Origin: DATGKG01 sp963851325
Lineage (GTDB): Bacteria > Desulfobacterota > Binatia > Binatales > Binataceae
DNA: 64,000 nt
Direction: 5' to 3'
Assembly (NCBI GenBank): GCA_963851325.1
Contig: CAWKOR010000001.1
Location: 2,356,001-2,420,000 of the forward strand
This document shows, piece by piece, positions 26,749 to 35,230 of this stretch (position 1 is the stretch's first letter; every line of letters starts with the position of its first letter). The position numbers and the translations under genes are program-made. Below the pieces are notes generated by a model, which saw only the letters and a program-made list of their open reading frames with translations, had not been told where the DNA came from and did not search any database.

Positions 26749-28290
26749 ATGTCGGACCGAGTACATCTCACCACGGCGATCTTCTATAGCAACGGCCCGC
26801 CGCATGTCGGACATGCATCGGAAGCGTTCGCCGTCGATGTTTTCGCGCGTCACTACCGGCGCAAGCTCGGCAAGCACAACGTTACCTTCGTTACCGGCAC
26901 CGATGAGCATGGGGACAAGAATTATCGCGCCGCGATAAAGGCCGGCCTCCAACCCAAGGAGTTCGTGGATGGAATCGCCGAAGTCTTCAAGCGGGGCTTC
27001 GACCTGCTCAACATCAGCTACGACTATTTCGTGCGAACCACCGATTCGGCGCATCAGAAGTTCGTGCAGGCGATGCTGCAGCGCGCCTACGACAAAGACG
27101 AGATCTACTACAAGGACTACCAGGGCCTTTACTGCGTCGGATGCGAGCGCTTCTACACCGAGAAGGAATTGCTGCCGGGAAATATCTGCCCGGCGCATAA
27201 CACGGTGACGGAGCTGATCAACGAGGGGAATTATTTCCTGCGCCTGGAAAAGTATCGCGAGCGGGTCCTCGATCATGTCAAGGCTCATCCCGATTTCATC
27301 CGCCCCGATCGCTATCGCAACGAAGCGATCAACATGCTGAGCGAGCCGCTCGAGGACCTTTGCATCTCGCGCCCCAAGGCGCGGCTGAACTGGGGCATCG
27401 AGATGCCGTTCGACGACAAGTACGTGACCTACGTCTGGTTCGATGCGTTCTGGGCGTACCTCAGCGAGTTGCCGGATACCAGCGACGCGGCGTTGCGCGA
27501 AATCCTGCCGGTCACCGAGCATTTTATCGGCAAGGACATCCTCAAGACGCACGCGACCTACTGGCCCGCGATGCTGATGATCGCGGGGTTGCCACTCTAC
27601 CGCAGTCTGAATGTTCACGGCTGGATAAATTTCGGTGGCGCGCGCATGTCGAAGAGCTCGGGCAACATTCCCGACCCGATGGAGTATGAGACGCGCTACG
27701 GCACCGACGTGCTGCGCTATATCGAGATGCGCGAAATTGTTTACGGCCTTGATATGGACTTCAGCGACGAGCGCCTAATCGAGCGCTACAACTCCGACCT
27801 CGCGAACAACCTCGGCAACCTCGCCAGCCGGGTGTTGCGGATGGCGCAGAGCTATTGCGGCGGCGAGGTAAAAGTTGCGCCCGCCATTCGCGATGAGATC
27901 GATTCCGAGGTGGTGCACGCGTTTGAGGAAGTCCCCGGCACGGTCGGCGCGCAAATCGAGGCGCTCCAGTTCAACCGCGCCCTGGATGCGATCCAGGTCG
28001 CGCTCAACGTCGCCAACAAGTACATCGTCATCACTGAGCCGTTCAAAATGGCGAAGGAGCCGGCCTCGATGCCGCGGGTCGAGCAAATCCTCGCGAACCT
28101 GCTCGAGGCGTTGCGGATCAGCGCCGATCTGCTGGAGCCGTTTATGCCGACCATGGCCGCGAAGCTGGTCGACCTGCTTAACCTCGATGAGAAGACTCTG
28201 CGCGCGCCGTATGGCGAGGGCCTCAAGCCCGGGCATCGTGTAAAACCGCCCATCCCACTATTCCCTCGCATCGAGAAGCCGAAAAACTAG
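26749..28290 (+). CDS. metG: Methionyl-tRNA synthetase
   Basis: A 513-residue class I synthetase. The HIGH-type motif is PPHVGHA (about residue 18), the KMSKS-type motif is RMSKSSGN (about 303), and the zinc-knuckle cysteines are in YCVGCERFYTE and ICPAHN (about 127-150). The anticodon-binding helical domain follows. It lacks the C-terminal EMAPII-like tRNA-binding domain found in longer versions, as do many short MetG proteins. It ends in a CTAG that also contains the stop of the convergent gene downstream. Confidence 0.96.
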   Translation: MSDRVHLTTAIFYSNGPPHVGHASEAFAVDVFARHYRRKLGKHNVTFVTGTDEHGDKNYRAAIKAGLQPKEFVDGIAEVFKRGFDLLNISYDYFVRTTDSAHQKFVQAMLQRAYDKDEIYYKDYQGLYCVGCERFYTEKELLPGNICPAHNTVTELINEGNYFLRLEKYRERVLDHVKAHPDFIRPDRYRNEAINMLSEPLEDLCISRPKARLNWGIEMPFDDKYVTYVWFDAFWAYLSELPDTSDAALREILPVTEHFIGKDILKTHATYWPAMLMIAGLPLYRSLNVHGWINFGGARMSKSSGNIPDPMEYETRYGTDVLRYIEMREIVYGLDMDFSDERLIERYNSDLANNLGNLASRVLRMAQSYCGGEVKVAPAIRDEIDSEVVHAFEEVPGTVGAQIEALQFNRALDAIQVALNVANKYIVITEPFKMAKEPASMPRVEQILANLLEALRISADLLEPFMPTMAAKLVDLLNLDEKTLRAPYGEGLKPGHRVKPPIPLFPRIEKPKN

Positions 28291-28781
28291 TCACTGCTGG
28301 TCTGGGTCTTGTAACCGAGCCTCGTCAGCGCGTGGATGGCGGCTTCGGTACCGAAGCTCGCGCGTGGCGCTCCAAGACCAACGCTCACCGCCTGCTTGAC
28401 AGGAAATTTGCGCCCATCGATCTCCGCGAAGTACTTATGGATCGCCTCGGGCTGCGCCTTCGCGAGCCGTTGCTCGAATGACTTACGATCGATGGGATAC
28501 TCCACCCCGCCTAACCGGATTTCCGAGGCAGATTCAGATGCGGCCGACGCGTAAGATCGTCTCACCTCCGGGTGTCCATGACTCGCGAGCTCGTAGGTGC
28601 CAAAGATCACAATGACCAGAGCCAGAAGAATCGCGCCAATCGTAAACGGCCGGCGAAGAAACCCGCTTGCATGGGCGACATGGGCGGTGGCATCTTCCGC
28701 GGCGTCGGCGAGCCGATCGAGCGGACCGGCTGCCTTGTCGATAGCGGCCATCAGATGCGCGGTTATGTCCATCAGGTTCAC
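28287..28781 (-). CDS. Single-pass membrane protein of unknown function
   Basis: I do not recognise this family. The 164-residue product from GTG 28781 has one hydrophobic helix (TIGAILLALVIVIFGTYE, about residues 47-64). A soluble C-terminal domain follows (about 85-164) with an early Gly/Asp-rich segment and a repeated charged pattern. The frame stays open and coding-like upstream to about 28940, and a strong GGGAGG sits five bases before a CTG at 28911-28913, which would add 44 residues, including a Pro- and acid-rich segment. The stop shares a CTAG with metG, which converges on it. It could be a sensor or assembly factor; nothing here shows which. Confidence 0.65.
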   Translation of the reverse strand: MNLMDITAHLMAAIDKAAGPLDRLADAAEDATAHVAHASGFLRRPFTIGAILLALVIVIFGTYELASHGHPEVRRSYASAASESASEIRLGGVEYPIDRKSFEQRLAKAQPEAIHKYFAEIDGRKFPVKQAVSVGLGAPRASFGTEAAIHALTRLGYKTQTSSD

Positions 28782-28910
28782 CGCTACCCACTCGGGGGTA
28801 AGCTTGCGCGGAGGCGGACCGTCGGGACCTGCGAGCGCCTCTTCCTCGATCGAGCGTGGCTGGTCGTCGGCTTGCCGTTTCGCAGGGGGAACGCTATGTA
28901 GTCGCTTTGT

Positions 28911-28924
28911 CAGTCCGACCTCCC
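28911..28924 (-). promoter_or_regulatory. Strong Shine-Dalgarno before a possible CTG start
   Basis: On the minus strand, GGGAGG (28919-28924) is followed after five bases by CTG (28911-28913), in frame with the membrane protein that is usually opened at GTG 28781. No ATG, GTG or TTG occurs in frame between the upstream stop and 28781. This is a candidate non-canonical start. Confidence 0.45.
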
Positions 28925-29000
28925 GAGTGCTTCAGAGACCAATCGAATCCGTTGTAACAAACTGTCGGTTTCGAAGAAACGACATGTCATTGATTAATTC

Positions 29001-29783
29001 ATGAACTCGATCATAGATACCCACTGCCATCTCGCCGATCCGAAGCTGGATCGCGACCTCGGCGAGGTTCTTCAGCGCGCCAACGATGCGGGAATCGGCG
29101 CAATCGTCTCTGTCGGCGCGATAGCGTCGATCGAGACGGATCGGCGCACCGTCGAAATCGCGGAGCGGCATCCTCATATTTACGCCGCGATTGGGGTTCA
29201 CCCGCACGATGCGAAGGATTGCAATGCCGATCGAATCGCCGCACTTCGGGAGCTTGCCCAATCGAAAAAAGTGGTTGCGATCGGAGAAAGCGGCCTCGAT
29301 TTTCATTACATGCACTCCCCGGCTGAGGCCCAGGAAGCCGCGCTGCGACGCCATCTTAAGCTGGCCTCCGAACTTGCGTTACCGATCGTGGTGCATTGCC
29401 GCAATGCCGAAACGCGACTGGCCGAAATAGTCGGCGAGGTCGGGATGCCCCCGCGCGGAGGCGTGATTCACTGCTTTACCGGCAATCGCGAAGCGGCGCG
29501 GGTCTTCGTCGCGCTGGGATTCCACGTCTCATTTTCGGGCATCGTTACGTTTCGAAACGCCCGCGAGATTCATGACGCGGCGCCGACGGTGCCCGACGAT
29601 CGCGTGATGGTGGAAACCGATGCGCCATATCTCGCGCCGGAGCCGTATCGAGGCAAGCGCAATGAACCCGCCTATGTTCGCCGTACGCTGGAAGTGCTGG
29701 CGAAGCTGCGTGGCGTCGAGGCGGATAGCCTCGCGATCCTCACCTCGGACAATGCGCGGCGGCTCTTCGGTATGGAATCATAG
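29001..29783 (+). CDS. tatD: TatD-family metal-dependent hydrolase
   Basis: A 260-residue TIM-barrel enzyme. Metal ligands are visible: IDTHCHL at the N-terminus, E in GESGLDFHY (about residue 93), H in VHCRNA (about 131), H in VIHCFTG (about 154) and D in ETDAPYLAPEP (about 205). TatD proteins act as 3'-5' exonucleases on DNA and in quality control. Start ATG 29001 gives the family's normal length. It is transcribed away from the membrane-protein gene and converges with the Nudix gene. Confidence 0.93.
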   Translation: MNSIIDTHCHLADPKLDRDLGEVLQRANDAGIGAIVSVGAIASIETDRRTVEIAERHPHIYAAIGVHPHDAKDCNADRIAALRELAQSKKVVAIGESGLDFHYMHSPAEAQEAALRRHLKLASELALPIVVHCRNAETRLAEIVGEVGMPPRGGVIHCFTGNREAARVFVALGFHVSFSGIVTFRNAREIHDAAPTVPDDRVMVETDAPYLAPEPYRGKRNEPAYVRRTLEVLAKLRGVEADSLAILTSDNARRLFGMES

Positions 29784-29791
29784 AAAATGTC

Positions 29792-30322
29792 TTATGCTTG
29801 TTGCGAATCCAGCACGTCTCGCGCGCGGTACAACGCGGCGATAGTCTTCGCATCCACAATCTCGCCGCTGCGAACCATTCGCATCGCGTCGGCGAACGAA
29901 ATCTTCTCCACTCGAATCACCTCATCTACATCGGGCGTACCGGTTGCGTGGTCGAGGTCCCGCGCCAGGTACAAATCGATGCGCTCATCGCAGAAGCTTG
30001 GGATGGTTACGATCGTGCCGAGGTGATCCCATCGCCGCGCCGCCAGGCCGGCCTCCTCGGCCAGTTCGCGATGCGCGCATTGCAGCGGCGTTTCGCCCGC
30101 ATTGCGGCAACCAGCCGGGATTTCCCACAGGTAGCCGCCGATCGCGTAACGATACTGATGTAGCAACGCGAGGTTCCCACCGGCATCGAGCGCGACAATC
30201 GCGGCCGCCCCCGGATGCCGAATCACCGCTAGATCGATCTCGACACCGTTCGGAAGGGAAGCGTGTTCAACGCCGACATCCACCACGCCGAGTTTTAGGA
30301 CCTGCCGTCGATTGGAATCCAT
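29792..30322 (-). CDS. Nudix hydrolase (ADP-ribose pyrophosphatase-like)
   Basis: A 176-residue hydrolase with an intact Nudix box (GCRNAGETPLQCAHRELAEE followed by AGL, matching GX5EX7REUXEEXGU) around residues 70-93. The N-terminal beta domain and the IPAG context just before the box match NudF-type enzymes that split ADP-ribose or nucleoside-diphosphate sugars. The substrate is inferred from type only. It ends nine bases from the tatD stop on the opposite strand, a tail-to-tail arrangement. Confidence 0.9.
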   Translation of the reverse strand: MDSNRRQVLKLGVVDVGVEHASLPNGVEIDLAVIRHPGAAAIVALDAGGNLALLHQYRYAIGGYLWEIPAGCRNAGETPLQCAHRELAEEAGLAARRWDHLGTIVTIPSFCDERIDLYLARDLDHATGTPDVDEVIRVEKISFADAMRMVRSGEIVDAKTIAALYRARDVLDSQQA

Positions 30323-30413
30323 TCCTCAAAGATGCGTGGTCGATGTGCACCAACGCAAGTACGGTGAAATCAATTGCACTGCGTGTGCGCTCGCGCCAAT
30401 AATTCGAGGGCGT

Positions 30414-31019
30414 ATGCAACCAGTGATCATACCGATCTATTTCGACTACGCCTCTACCCTCTGTTACATCGCGTGGCGAATCGTGAGCGAGCTCGAAAGT
30501 GAACTCGGTTTCGAGGCGTTGTGGAAGGGCGTGCCCATCTCAATCCGCGATTTCAAGGCACGTGCGGGCCGCGAACTGGGGACGCGCGAATACCAGAAAG
30601 TGCTGATGGTTGCAGCGGAGACCGGGATCCTGGTCGCGCCGCCGAAGACCTGGATTAACTCCGATGCCGCGTTGATGGGAGCGGAGCTCGCGCGCGAGGC
30701 CAAGGCTTTTCCCGCGTATCACGCAGCGGTTTTTCGCGGCGCGTTTGACGAGGGTCTCGACATTTCGAGCCGCGAGGTGTTGGCCGATATCGCGCATCGC
30801 GCGGGGATGGATCGAGCGGGTTTTCTAGCCGACCTCGAAAGCGAGCGGATGGCCTCGCGCATTGCCGACAACAAGCGCGAAGCTGACGAACAATCGGCGT
30901 TGGGTTATCCGACTTTCATCCTCGGGGAATTTCCGCTGATCGGGATTCAGCCCAAGGACACGATGCGGCTGATCTTCGCGCGGTATATGCGCCAGCGCGA
31001 AGAAAATCCCGGCAATTGA
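30414..31019 (+). CDS. DsbA-family protein (2-hydroxychromene-2-carboxylate isomerase-like)
   Basis: A 201-residue thioredoxin-fold protein with the DsbA-type helical insertion. The usual redox CXXC is absent: the corresponding turn reads FDYASTLCYIAW, as in glutathione-dependent isomerases of the HCCA group and other non-redox DsbA relatives. The C-terminal FILGEFPLIGIQPKDTM carries the cis-proline region (LGYPTF). ATG 30414 has GAGGG just before it and avoids the overlap with the Nudix gene that an earlier opening at 30312 would have. The substrate is unknown. Confidence 0.85.
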   Translation: MQPVIIPIYFDYASTLCYIAWRIVSELESELGFEALWKGVPISIRDFKARAGRELGTREYQKVLMVAAETGILVAPPKTWINSDAALMGAELAREAKAFPAYHAAVFRGAFDEGLDISSREVLADIAHRAGMDRAGFLADLESERMASRIADNKREADEQSALGYPTFILGEFPLIGIQPKDTMRLIFARYMRQREENPGN

Positions 31020-31040
31020 AACAGCCGCAAGAGCTTCTCC

Positions 31041-31877
31041 TCATCGCGACATGAACACCGGGCAGGTCGAATTGCGCAGCACGTATTCGGTCGTCGATCC
31101 CAGCACCATCTCGATAATCCGGCTGTGCCCGTAAGCGCCGATGAACAAGCAGTCTGCGTCGCGCTCCTTGATGAACTTGATGATCTCCTCGTTGGCGTGC
31201 CCCGCAAGCTGCTGGAATTCCGCCCGCGGGGTGAAATGCTCGAAGTATTTGCGGGTCTCATCAAGGGTGCGCTCTCCGAGTTTCGGATCGCGCGCCACTG
31301 TGATGACGGTCAGCGGAACGCCGAAGCCCGCGGAAAAATCCGCCGCCGCGCGCATCGCGCGTGAAGCGCGTTCACTTCCGTCATAGGCGAGGACCGGCCG
31401 TTTCATCTCGCGGAAATTCTGCGGTGAAATGAACACTGGACGCGGACACTTTCGTGCAACACTTTCCGCGGTCGAGCCCAGCAGCCCGGTCGAGAAGCGT
31501 TCGTTCACACCGCGATGCCCGATCATCACCAGATCCGCGGATTTGGCGCGCTCACAGATTTGATTGGCCACGATGCCCATATCGAGGATGGTTTCGACCG
31601 GCACGCCCTCGCGCTTGGCAGCCTCGCCGAATGCTTCGAGCACCGACTTTCCGCGCTGAGTCAGCACCTCGCGCATCTTCGAGGAGAAGTCGAGGTACGG
31701 TTCAAGTCCGAGTGATCCTGAGATATCATGAAAAAACGAACCTTCGATCGAAACTATGTCGACCACATGAAGGCCGATTAGAGCCGCGTCGAGCTTGCGG
31801 GCGATGTAGAATGCATACGCCTGCGCGTTGCGGGAATGCTCGGAGGTATCGATGCCGACCAGGATTTTCTTTATCAT
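31041..31877 (-). CDS. Tandem universal stress protein (two Usp domains)
   Basis: A 278-residue cytosolic protein made of two Usp domains. Domain 1 (about 1-150) starts with KKILVGIDTSEHSRNA and has the ATP-binding-type G-x2-G-x9-GS(S/T) motif GHRGVNERFSTGLLGSTAE. Domain 2 (about 160-278) starts with RPVLAYDGSERASRA and ends with GAYGHSRIIEMVLGSTTEYV. Both domains therefore retain the nucleotide-binding motif. The gene is transcribed opposite to the small protein and Fur genes. Tandem Usp proteins respond to stress such as starvation or redox change; the trigger here is unknown. Confidence 0.92.
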   Translation of the reverse strand: MIKKILVGIDTSEHSRNAQAYAFYIARKLDAALIGLHVVDIVSIEGSFFHDISGSLGLEPYLDFSSKMREVLTQRGKSVLEAFGEAAKREGVPVETILDMGIVANQICERAKSADLVMIGHRGVNERFSTGLLGSTAESVARKCPRPVFISPQNFREMKRPVLAYDGSERASRAMRAAADFSAGFGVPLTVITVARDPKLGERTLDETRKYFEHFTPRAEFQQLAGHANEEIIKFIKERDADCLFIGAYGHSRIIEMVLGSTTEYVLRNSTCPVFMSR

Positions 31878-31958
31878 CGGCTGTCCCGTGTGAGTGTTCG
31901 CGATACCATGGCGGTGGGGCGAGGCTCAAGAGGCAGGAGTGGAGAGAGGTTTCGCAGG

Positions 31959-32255
31959 ATGAGTGAGCAAGCGAATTCGCGTACCGAGCGGGTGCTCGAT
32001 GAACTGATCGAAGCGGCCGAGCGGGTCGGACTGAAGGTGCGCCGCGAACGCATTATGCGTGAGGTTGGGTATCGCGCCCGCGGGGGCTCCTGCCGGCTGC
32101 GCGACCACGACATGGTGATTATCGATCGTGATCTGCCGCCACATGAGCAACTCGAAATGGTGGCGGAAGCATTGAGGGACCGCGACCTCGAGGCGGTGTA
32201 TCTTTCCCCCGCCGCGCGTCGCATTCTGCAAGTTGGAGCACGACCAACCGGATAG
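31959..32255 (+). CDS. Small conserved protein of unknown function, upstream of fur
   Basis: A 98-residue soluble protein with no known domain name that I can assign. The sequence has a helical N-terminus (RVLDELIEAAERVGLKVRRE), a basic centre with GGSCRLRDHDMVIIDRDLP, and a second helix (LEMVAEALRDRDLEAVYLSP). This layout is that of a widespread short family of unknown function. ATG 31959 has GAGG and AGG upstream; longer openings would run into the Usp gene. It ends five bases before fur and is probably co-transcribed with it. Confidence 0.7.
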   Translation: MSEQANSRTERVLDELIEAAERVGLKVRRERIMREVGYRARGGSCRLRDHDMVIIDRDLPPHEQLEMVAEALRDRDLEAVYLSPAARRILQVGARPTG

Positions 32256-32260
32256 CCGCT

Positions 32261-32764
32261 ATGCCGCGCACCGAAGAGATGCAGTTGCCGAACCGTACTG
32301 TCGTCGATCGCAAGACGCGCGTCGATGCGGATCGGCAGATGGAGCTTTTCCACTCGCGGCTGAAGGATCGCGGGCTCAAATCTACCGGCCAGCGCGATGA
32401 TATCGCGCGGGTGTTTTTCGGGATCGGGCAGCACATCAGCGCCGAACGGCTTTACGCCGAAGTAAAGAAGATCAACCCTCACGTCGGTTATGCCACGATC
32501 TATCGGACGTTGCGGCTGCTCAAGGAATGCGACCTGGTTTCGGAGCGCCACTTCGACGATGGCCAGGCGCGTTACGAAGTGGTTAGCGACAAGCATCACG
32601 ACCACTTCATCTGCGATCGATGCGGCAAGATCATCGAGTTCGAAAACGAGGACCTCGAGCGACTGCAGGAGACCGTCGCGCGCGAGCTCAAGGTGATGTT
32701 GACGCGACACAAGCTGGAGCTTTATGGCATTTGCCCCGAATGCCTGGCGAGCGGCGGGCCGTAG
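32261..32764 (+). CDS. Fur-family metalloregulator
   Basis: A 167-residue transcription regulator. An N-terminal winged-helix DNA-binding domain (about residues 30-105, with ATIYRTLRLLKECDLV as recognition helix region) is followed by the dimer/metal domain with HHDHFICDRCGK (about 111-122) and CPEC near the C-terminus, giving the structural CxxC...CxxC zinc site and the regulatory His/Asp site. It could be Fur (iron), Zur (zinc) or PerR (peroxide); the available residues do not decide. It is preceded by a small conserved gene in the same operon. Confidence 0.93.
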   Translation: MPRTEEMQLPNRTVVDRKTRVDADRQMELFHSRLKDRGLKSTGQRDDIARVFFGIGQHISAERLYAEVKKINPHVGYATIYRTLRLLKECDLVSERHFDDGQARYEVVSDKHHDHFICDRCGKIIEFENEDLERLQETVARELKVMLTRHKLELYGICPECLASGGP

Positions 32765-32958
32765 GCGGCAAAGAGAGCGACAACCCACCAGACATCAACG
32801 GCGCCAAGTCCGCTTCGCTTTCTGACAGGGCCGCTGCGCCCGCATCTGCTGTCTGGAATACTTCCACGATTCCTTGATCATGCGCCTTCAGCTCGGTTTC
32901 ACTCGTCCTACCTTGGTGTCTTCGTGTTTTGTCTGGTTCTTCTCCTCCACGAAAATGA

Positions 32959-32992
32959 AGAGAGGCCGCACCCACTCGAGCACGGCCTCTCT
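32959..32992. terminator. Bidirectional intrinsic terminator between fur and the ADC-like gene
   Basis: AGAGAGGCCG (32959-32968) pairs with CGGCCTCTCT (32983-32992) around a 14-base loop that contains a CTCGAG palindrome. T-rich sequence follows on both sides. It lies between convergent genes, as a two-way terminator would. Confidence 0.7.
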
Positions 32993-33013
32993 CTGGACTT
33001 TTGTGAGATTTTG

Positions 33014-33772
33014 CTAGGCCGCTACTTTCGTCGTCCCCTGCATAGCCGGCAGTTCAGGATTGCAGATGTACCGGACTTTGGGCAGCGTTATGTCGGCGGT
33101 CGTAAAGCATGCCATGATCGGGTTCATCACGTTGAGGTTCGCTGCCGTCGCGCCGAATGCCTCATGATCGAGTGTCACGACACGAGGTCGTCCGCGCTCC
33201 GCTTTGCTGAAAACATACTCGGGATCGACCTGGACCAGCACGAGCTTGTCATCCTGCTTGTTGCGCGCCAGGTGCATGCTTGCGATGTACTGGATGTCGC
33301 CGCCGCCGATTGATTCGCGATCCTGTTCCTCGATTTCGTAAGCCGTTTTTCCGCCCAGCTTGACGCGACCGACGATACGATCGTGGCTCACCCGCAACGT
33401 CACGTCGCCCTTCGCAACCGGAAAGCCCCATCGCGACGAAAGGGCTTTAGCGGCCTCGTCATTGTCGATGTAGCTGCGCAGCACGAAGCCACGGGGACGA
33501 ACCCCGGTGCGTCCCGCCACCCGAACTTCAGCGATGGTGAAGGGACCCCATTCGCTATGCGGTGCATGCAGCACGTTGAAGATCGCATACTGCGGAATCG
33601 CGGGATGCATGGTGGCAGGAATCAGCGCGATCGCCGGGTCGTCGTCGATTTCCATGTGCAGCTCAAGGATCTGCGCGCCCTTGAGCGTCAGAGGGTCGGT
33701 CTTGTAACCGTCGATAGCGCCCGCGTACTTCCCAAACTTCGCCAAATCGAGCGTTCCAAAACGCGGAGGCAT
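33014..33772 (-). CDS. Acetoacetate decarboxylase-like protein
   Basis: A 252-residue protein of the acetoacetate decarboxylase fold (ADC family). Visible features are the early HPAIPQY...EWGPFTIAEVRV core strands, GFVLRSYIDNDEAAK, and the late VRYICNPELP end. The Schiff-base lysine of the genuine enzyme is not confidently placed: the region with GGKTAYEIEEQ contains one lysine but the neighbourhood differs. Members in actinobacterial and soil genomes often act in secondary or lipid metabolism and may not decarboxylate acetoacetate. The start ATG overlaps the stop of the LLM gene (ATGA), so the two are co-translated. Confidence 0.75.
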   Translation of the reverse strand: MPPRFGTLDLAKFGKYAGAIDGYKTDPLTLKGAQILELHMEIDDDPAIALIPATMHPAIPQYAIFNVLHAPHSEWGPFTIAEVRVAGRTGVRPRGFVLRSYIDNDEAAKALSSRWGFPVAKGDVTLRVSHDRIVGRVKLGGKTAYEIEEQDRESIGGGDIQYIASMHLARNKQDDKLVLVQVDPEYVFSKAERGRPRVVTLDHEAFGATAANLNVMNPIMACFTTADITLPKVRYICNPELPAMQGTTKVAA

Positions 33773-34884
33773 CAACGACCTCCCGCGGCGGCGGTGGCCG
33801 ATTCTCCGCTCTTCTGAAAGTGCGGCATGACCTCTTTCGCAAACAGGCGCAGACTGTTGAGCACTTGCTCTTGCGGTACCGTCTCCAGCGCGTTGAGCAG
33901 GAAGTTAACCTGATCGGCGCCGGTCGATTCCCATGCTTTGATGGCTTTGATAATTCGCGCGGGATTGCCGATCGCGATTCCTTCAGGCGCTCCTGATGCG
34001 TCGCCGGGTCCCGAAGCTTCCTGACGGAGCGAGGGCAGCAGTCCAAGCGACGGATAGGACTTGGTCGGATATGCCTCGCGCGCCGCGAGCAGTTGCGACG
34101 CGAGATAGTTGAAAGTGCCGGTGAGACGCAGACCGGTCTTCACGCCTTCGGCATCGTCATTGTGACAGAAGAGGAAGTTGACGGTGGCCACCTTCTCGTT
34201 GACGAATTTTCCCACTGGCTCGCAATTGCGAATAATCTTGCGATAGTTGTTGACTTTCTGCTCCTGCTCCTTGAAGCCACCGAAGGTAAGGCCCAACGAT
34301 CCCATGCCGCGCTCGGCCGCGTCGATCTCAGTGCCCGGACTGGTCACCGCAACCCACATCGGAGGATGCGGCTTCTGATAGGGCTTTGGAATAATGGTGC
34401 GCTGCGGCATCGACCACGAGCGTCCTTGGTAGTGGTAACGCTCCTGAGTCCACATCTGCGGGAGGCATCGCACGAACTCGTCCCAGGTCTTCTTGGTTTC
34501 GTCGGGATTCGCATTAAACCCGCCCAACTCGGTCCAGGTTGCGGAGCGCCCAGTGCCAACTTCGAGTCGGCCGCCGGAGAGGATGTCGAGCACCGCGGTT
34601 TTCTCCGCGATCTTGATCGGATGATTGAACTCCGGAACGCACACGATGATTCCGTGTCCGACCCGGATCCGCTTGGTGATCATTGCGCACGCCGTCAGGA
34701 ACAACTCGGGTGCGGGGCAATGAGAGTATTCCTCGAGGAAGTGATGCTCGACGGCAAAGACGGATTCGAAACCCAGCTCGTCGGCAAGTTTCACCTGTTC
34801 GAGGCATCGATCGTAGACGGTTTTTTCGGTTTCAGCCGTCCAGGGACGAGGAACCGAGATTTCATAGAAGAGTCCGAATTTCAT
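33772..34884 (-). CDS. LLM-class flavin-dependent oxidoreductase
   Basis: A 370-residue TIM-barrel flavoprotein of the bacterial luciferase-like family. It shows MKFGLFYEISVP at the N-terminus, VEHHFLEEY, RIRVGHGIIVCVPEFNHPI, and GGRLEVGTGRSATW (about residue 125-140), the last two being family-typical. It may use FMN or F420; sequence alone does not decide. ATG 34884 has GGAGGG nine bases upstream and is preferred over an upstream in-frame opening at 34971. It is translationally coupled to the ADC-like gene. Confidence 0.88.
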   Translation of the reverse strand: MKFGLFYEISVPRPWTAETEKTVYDRCLEQVKLADELGFESVFAVEHHFLEEYSHCPAPELFLTACAMITKRIRVGHGIIVCVPEFNHPIKIAEKTAVLDILSGGRLEVGTGRSATWTELGGFNANPDETKKTWDEFVRCLPQMWTQERYHYQGRSWSMPQRTIIPKPYQKPHPPMWVAVTSPGTEIDAAERGMGSLGLTFGGFKEQEQKVNNYRKIIRNCEPVGKFVNEKVATVNFLFCHNDDAEGVKTGLRLTGTFNYLASQLLAAREAYPTKSYPSLGLLPSLRQEASGPGDASGAPEGIAIGNPARIIKAIKAWESTGADQVNFLLNALETVPQEQVLNSLRLFAKEVMPHFQKSGESATAAAGGR

Positions 34885-35053
34885 TTTAGGGTACCCTCCG
34901 CATACCGTTCGTTTAGCAATCTCCGCTGCAGAATGAAAGTGACGCCCGGCCAACTCCGGTAGCCCGGACACCGCCGCCGATCAGAAGCGTTCATGGCGGC
35001 AAGACCAGCTAATATTCATGTTCACAGTTCATTAACCACGATTATGTTTGGTG

Positions 35054-35065
35054 TAGCTATAGCTA
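35054..35065. promoter_or_regulatory. 12-bp perfect palindrome (operator-like)
   Basis: TAGCTATAGCTA reads identically on both strands and sits in the AT-rich part of the divergent promoter region, about 165 bases before the desaturase start. Confidence 0.5.
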
Positions 35066-35070
35066 TCGTT

Positions 35071-35083
35071 AGCAAATATTGCT
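35071..35083. promoter_or_regulatory. Interrupted palindrome AGCAA-ATA-TTGCT
   Basis: Five-base arms around three bases, six bases after the 12-bp palindrome. Two adjacent dyads fit a regulator binding site, but no regulator gene is next to it. Confidence 0.4.
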
Positions 35084-35230
35084 CAAGATAACTCCGAGAT
35101 AAAATCGAGGTGCAGTATCTATCATCCGGCGATGGACTATGCGCCTCGATAGGAATACTCATGATGGCGTGTTCACCGGAAGACTCTCCATCCTTGGTAG
35201 TAGCCCAACGCCCTATTCCGAGGTCATCGA

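Larger units (their letters stand above)
34885..35230. promoter_or_regulatory. Divergent intergenic region with palindromes
   Basis: About 345 bases between the LLM gene (minus) and the desaturase gene (plus) with no open gene. The segment 35000-35110 is clearly more AT-rich than its surroundings and holds a perfect 12-bp palindrome and a 13-bp interrupted one. It probably carries promoters and regulator sites for both directions; boxes could not be placed with confidence. Confidence 0.55.

Noticed and set aside
26164..27618. 484-codon open frame on the minus strand opposite ricT and metG
   Set aside because: Antisense shadow of two strongly conserved genes; no recognisable domain.
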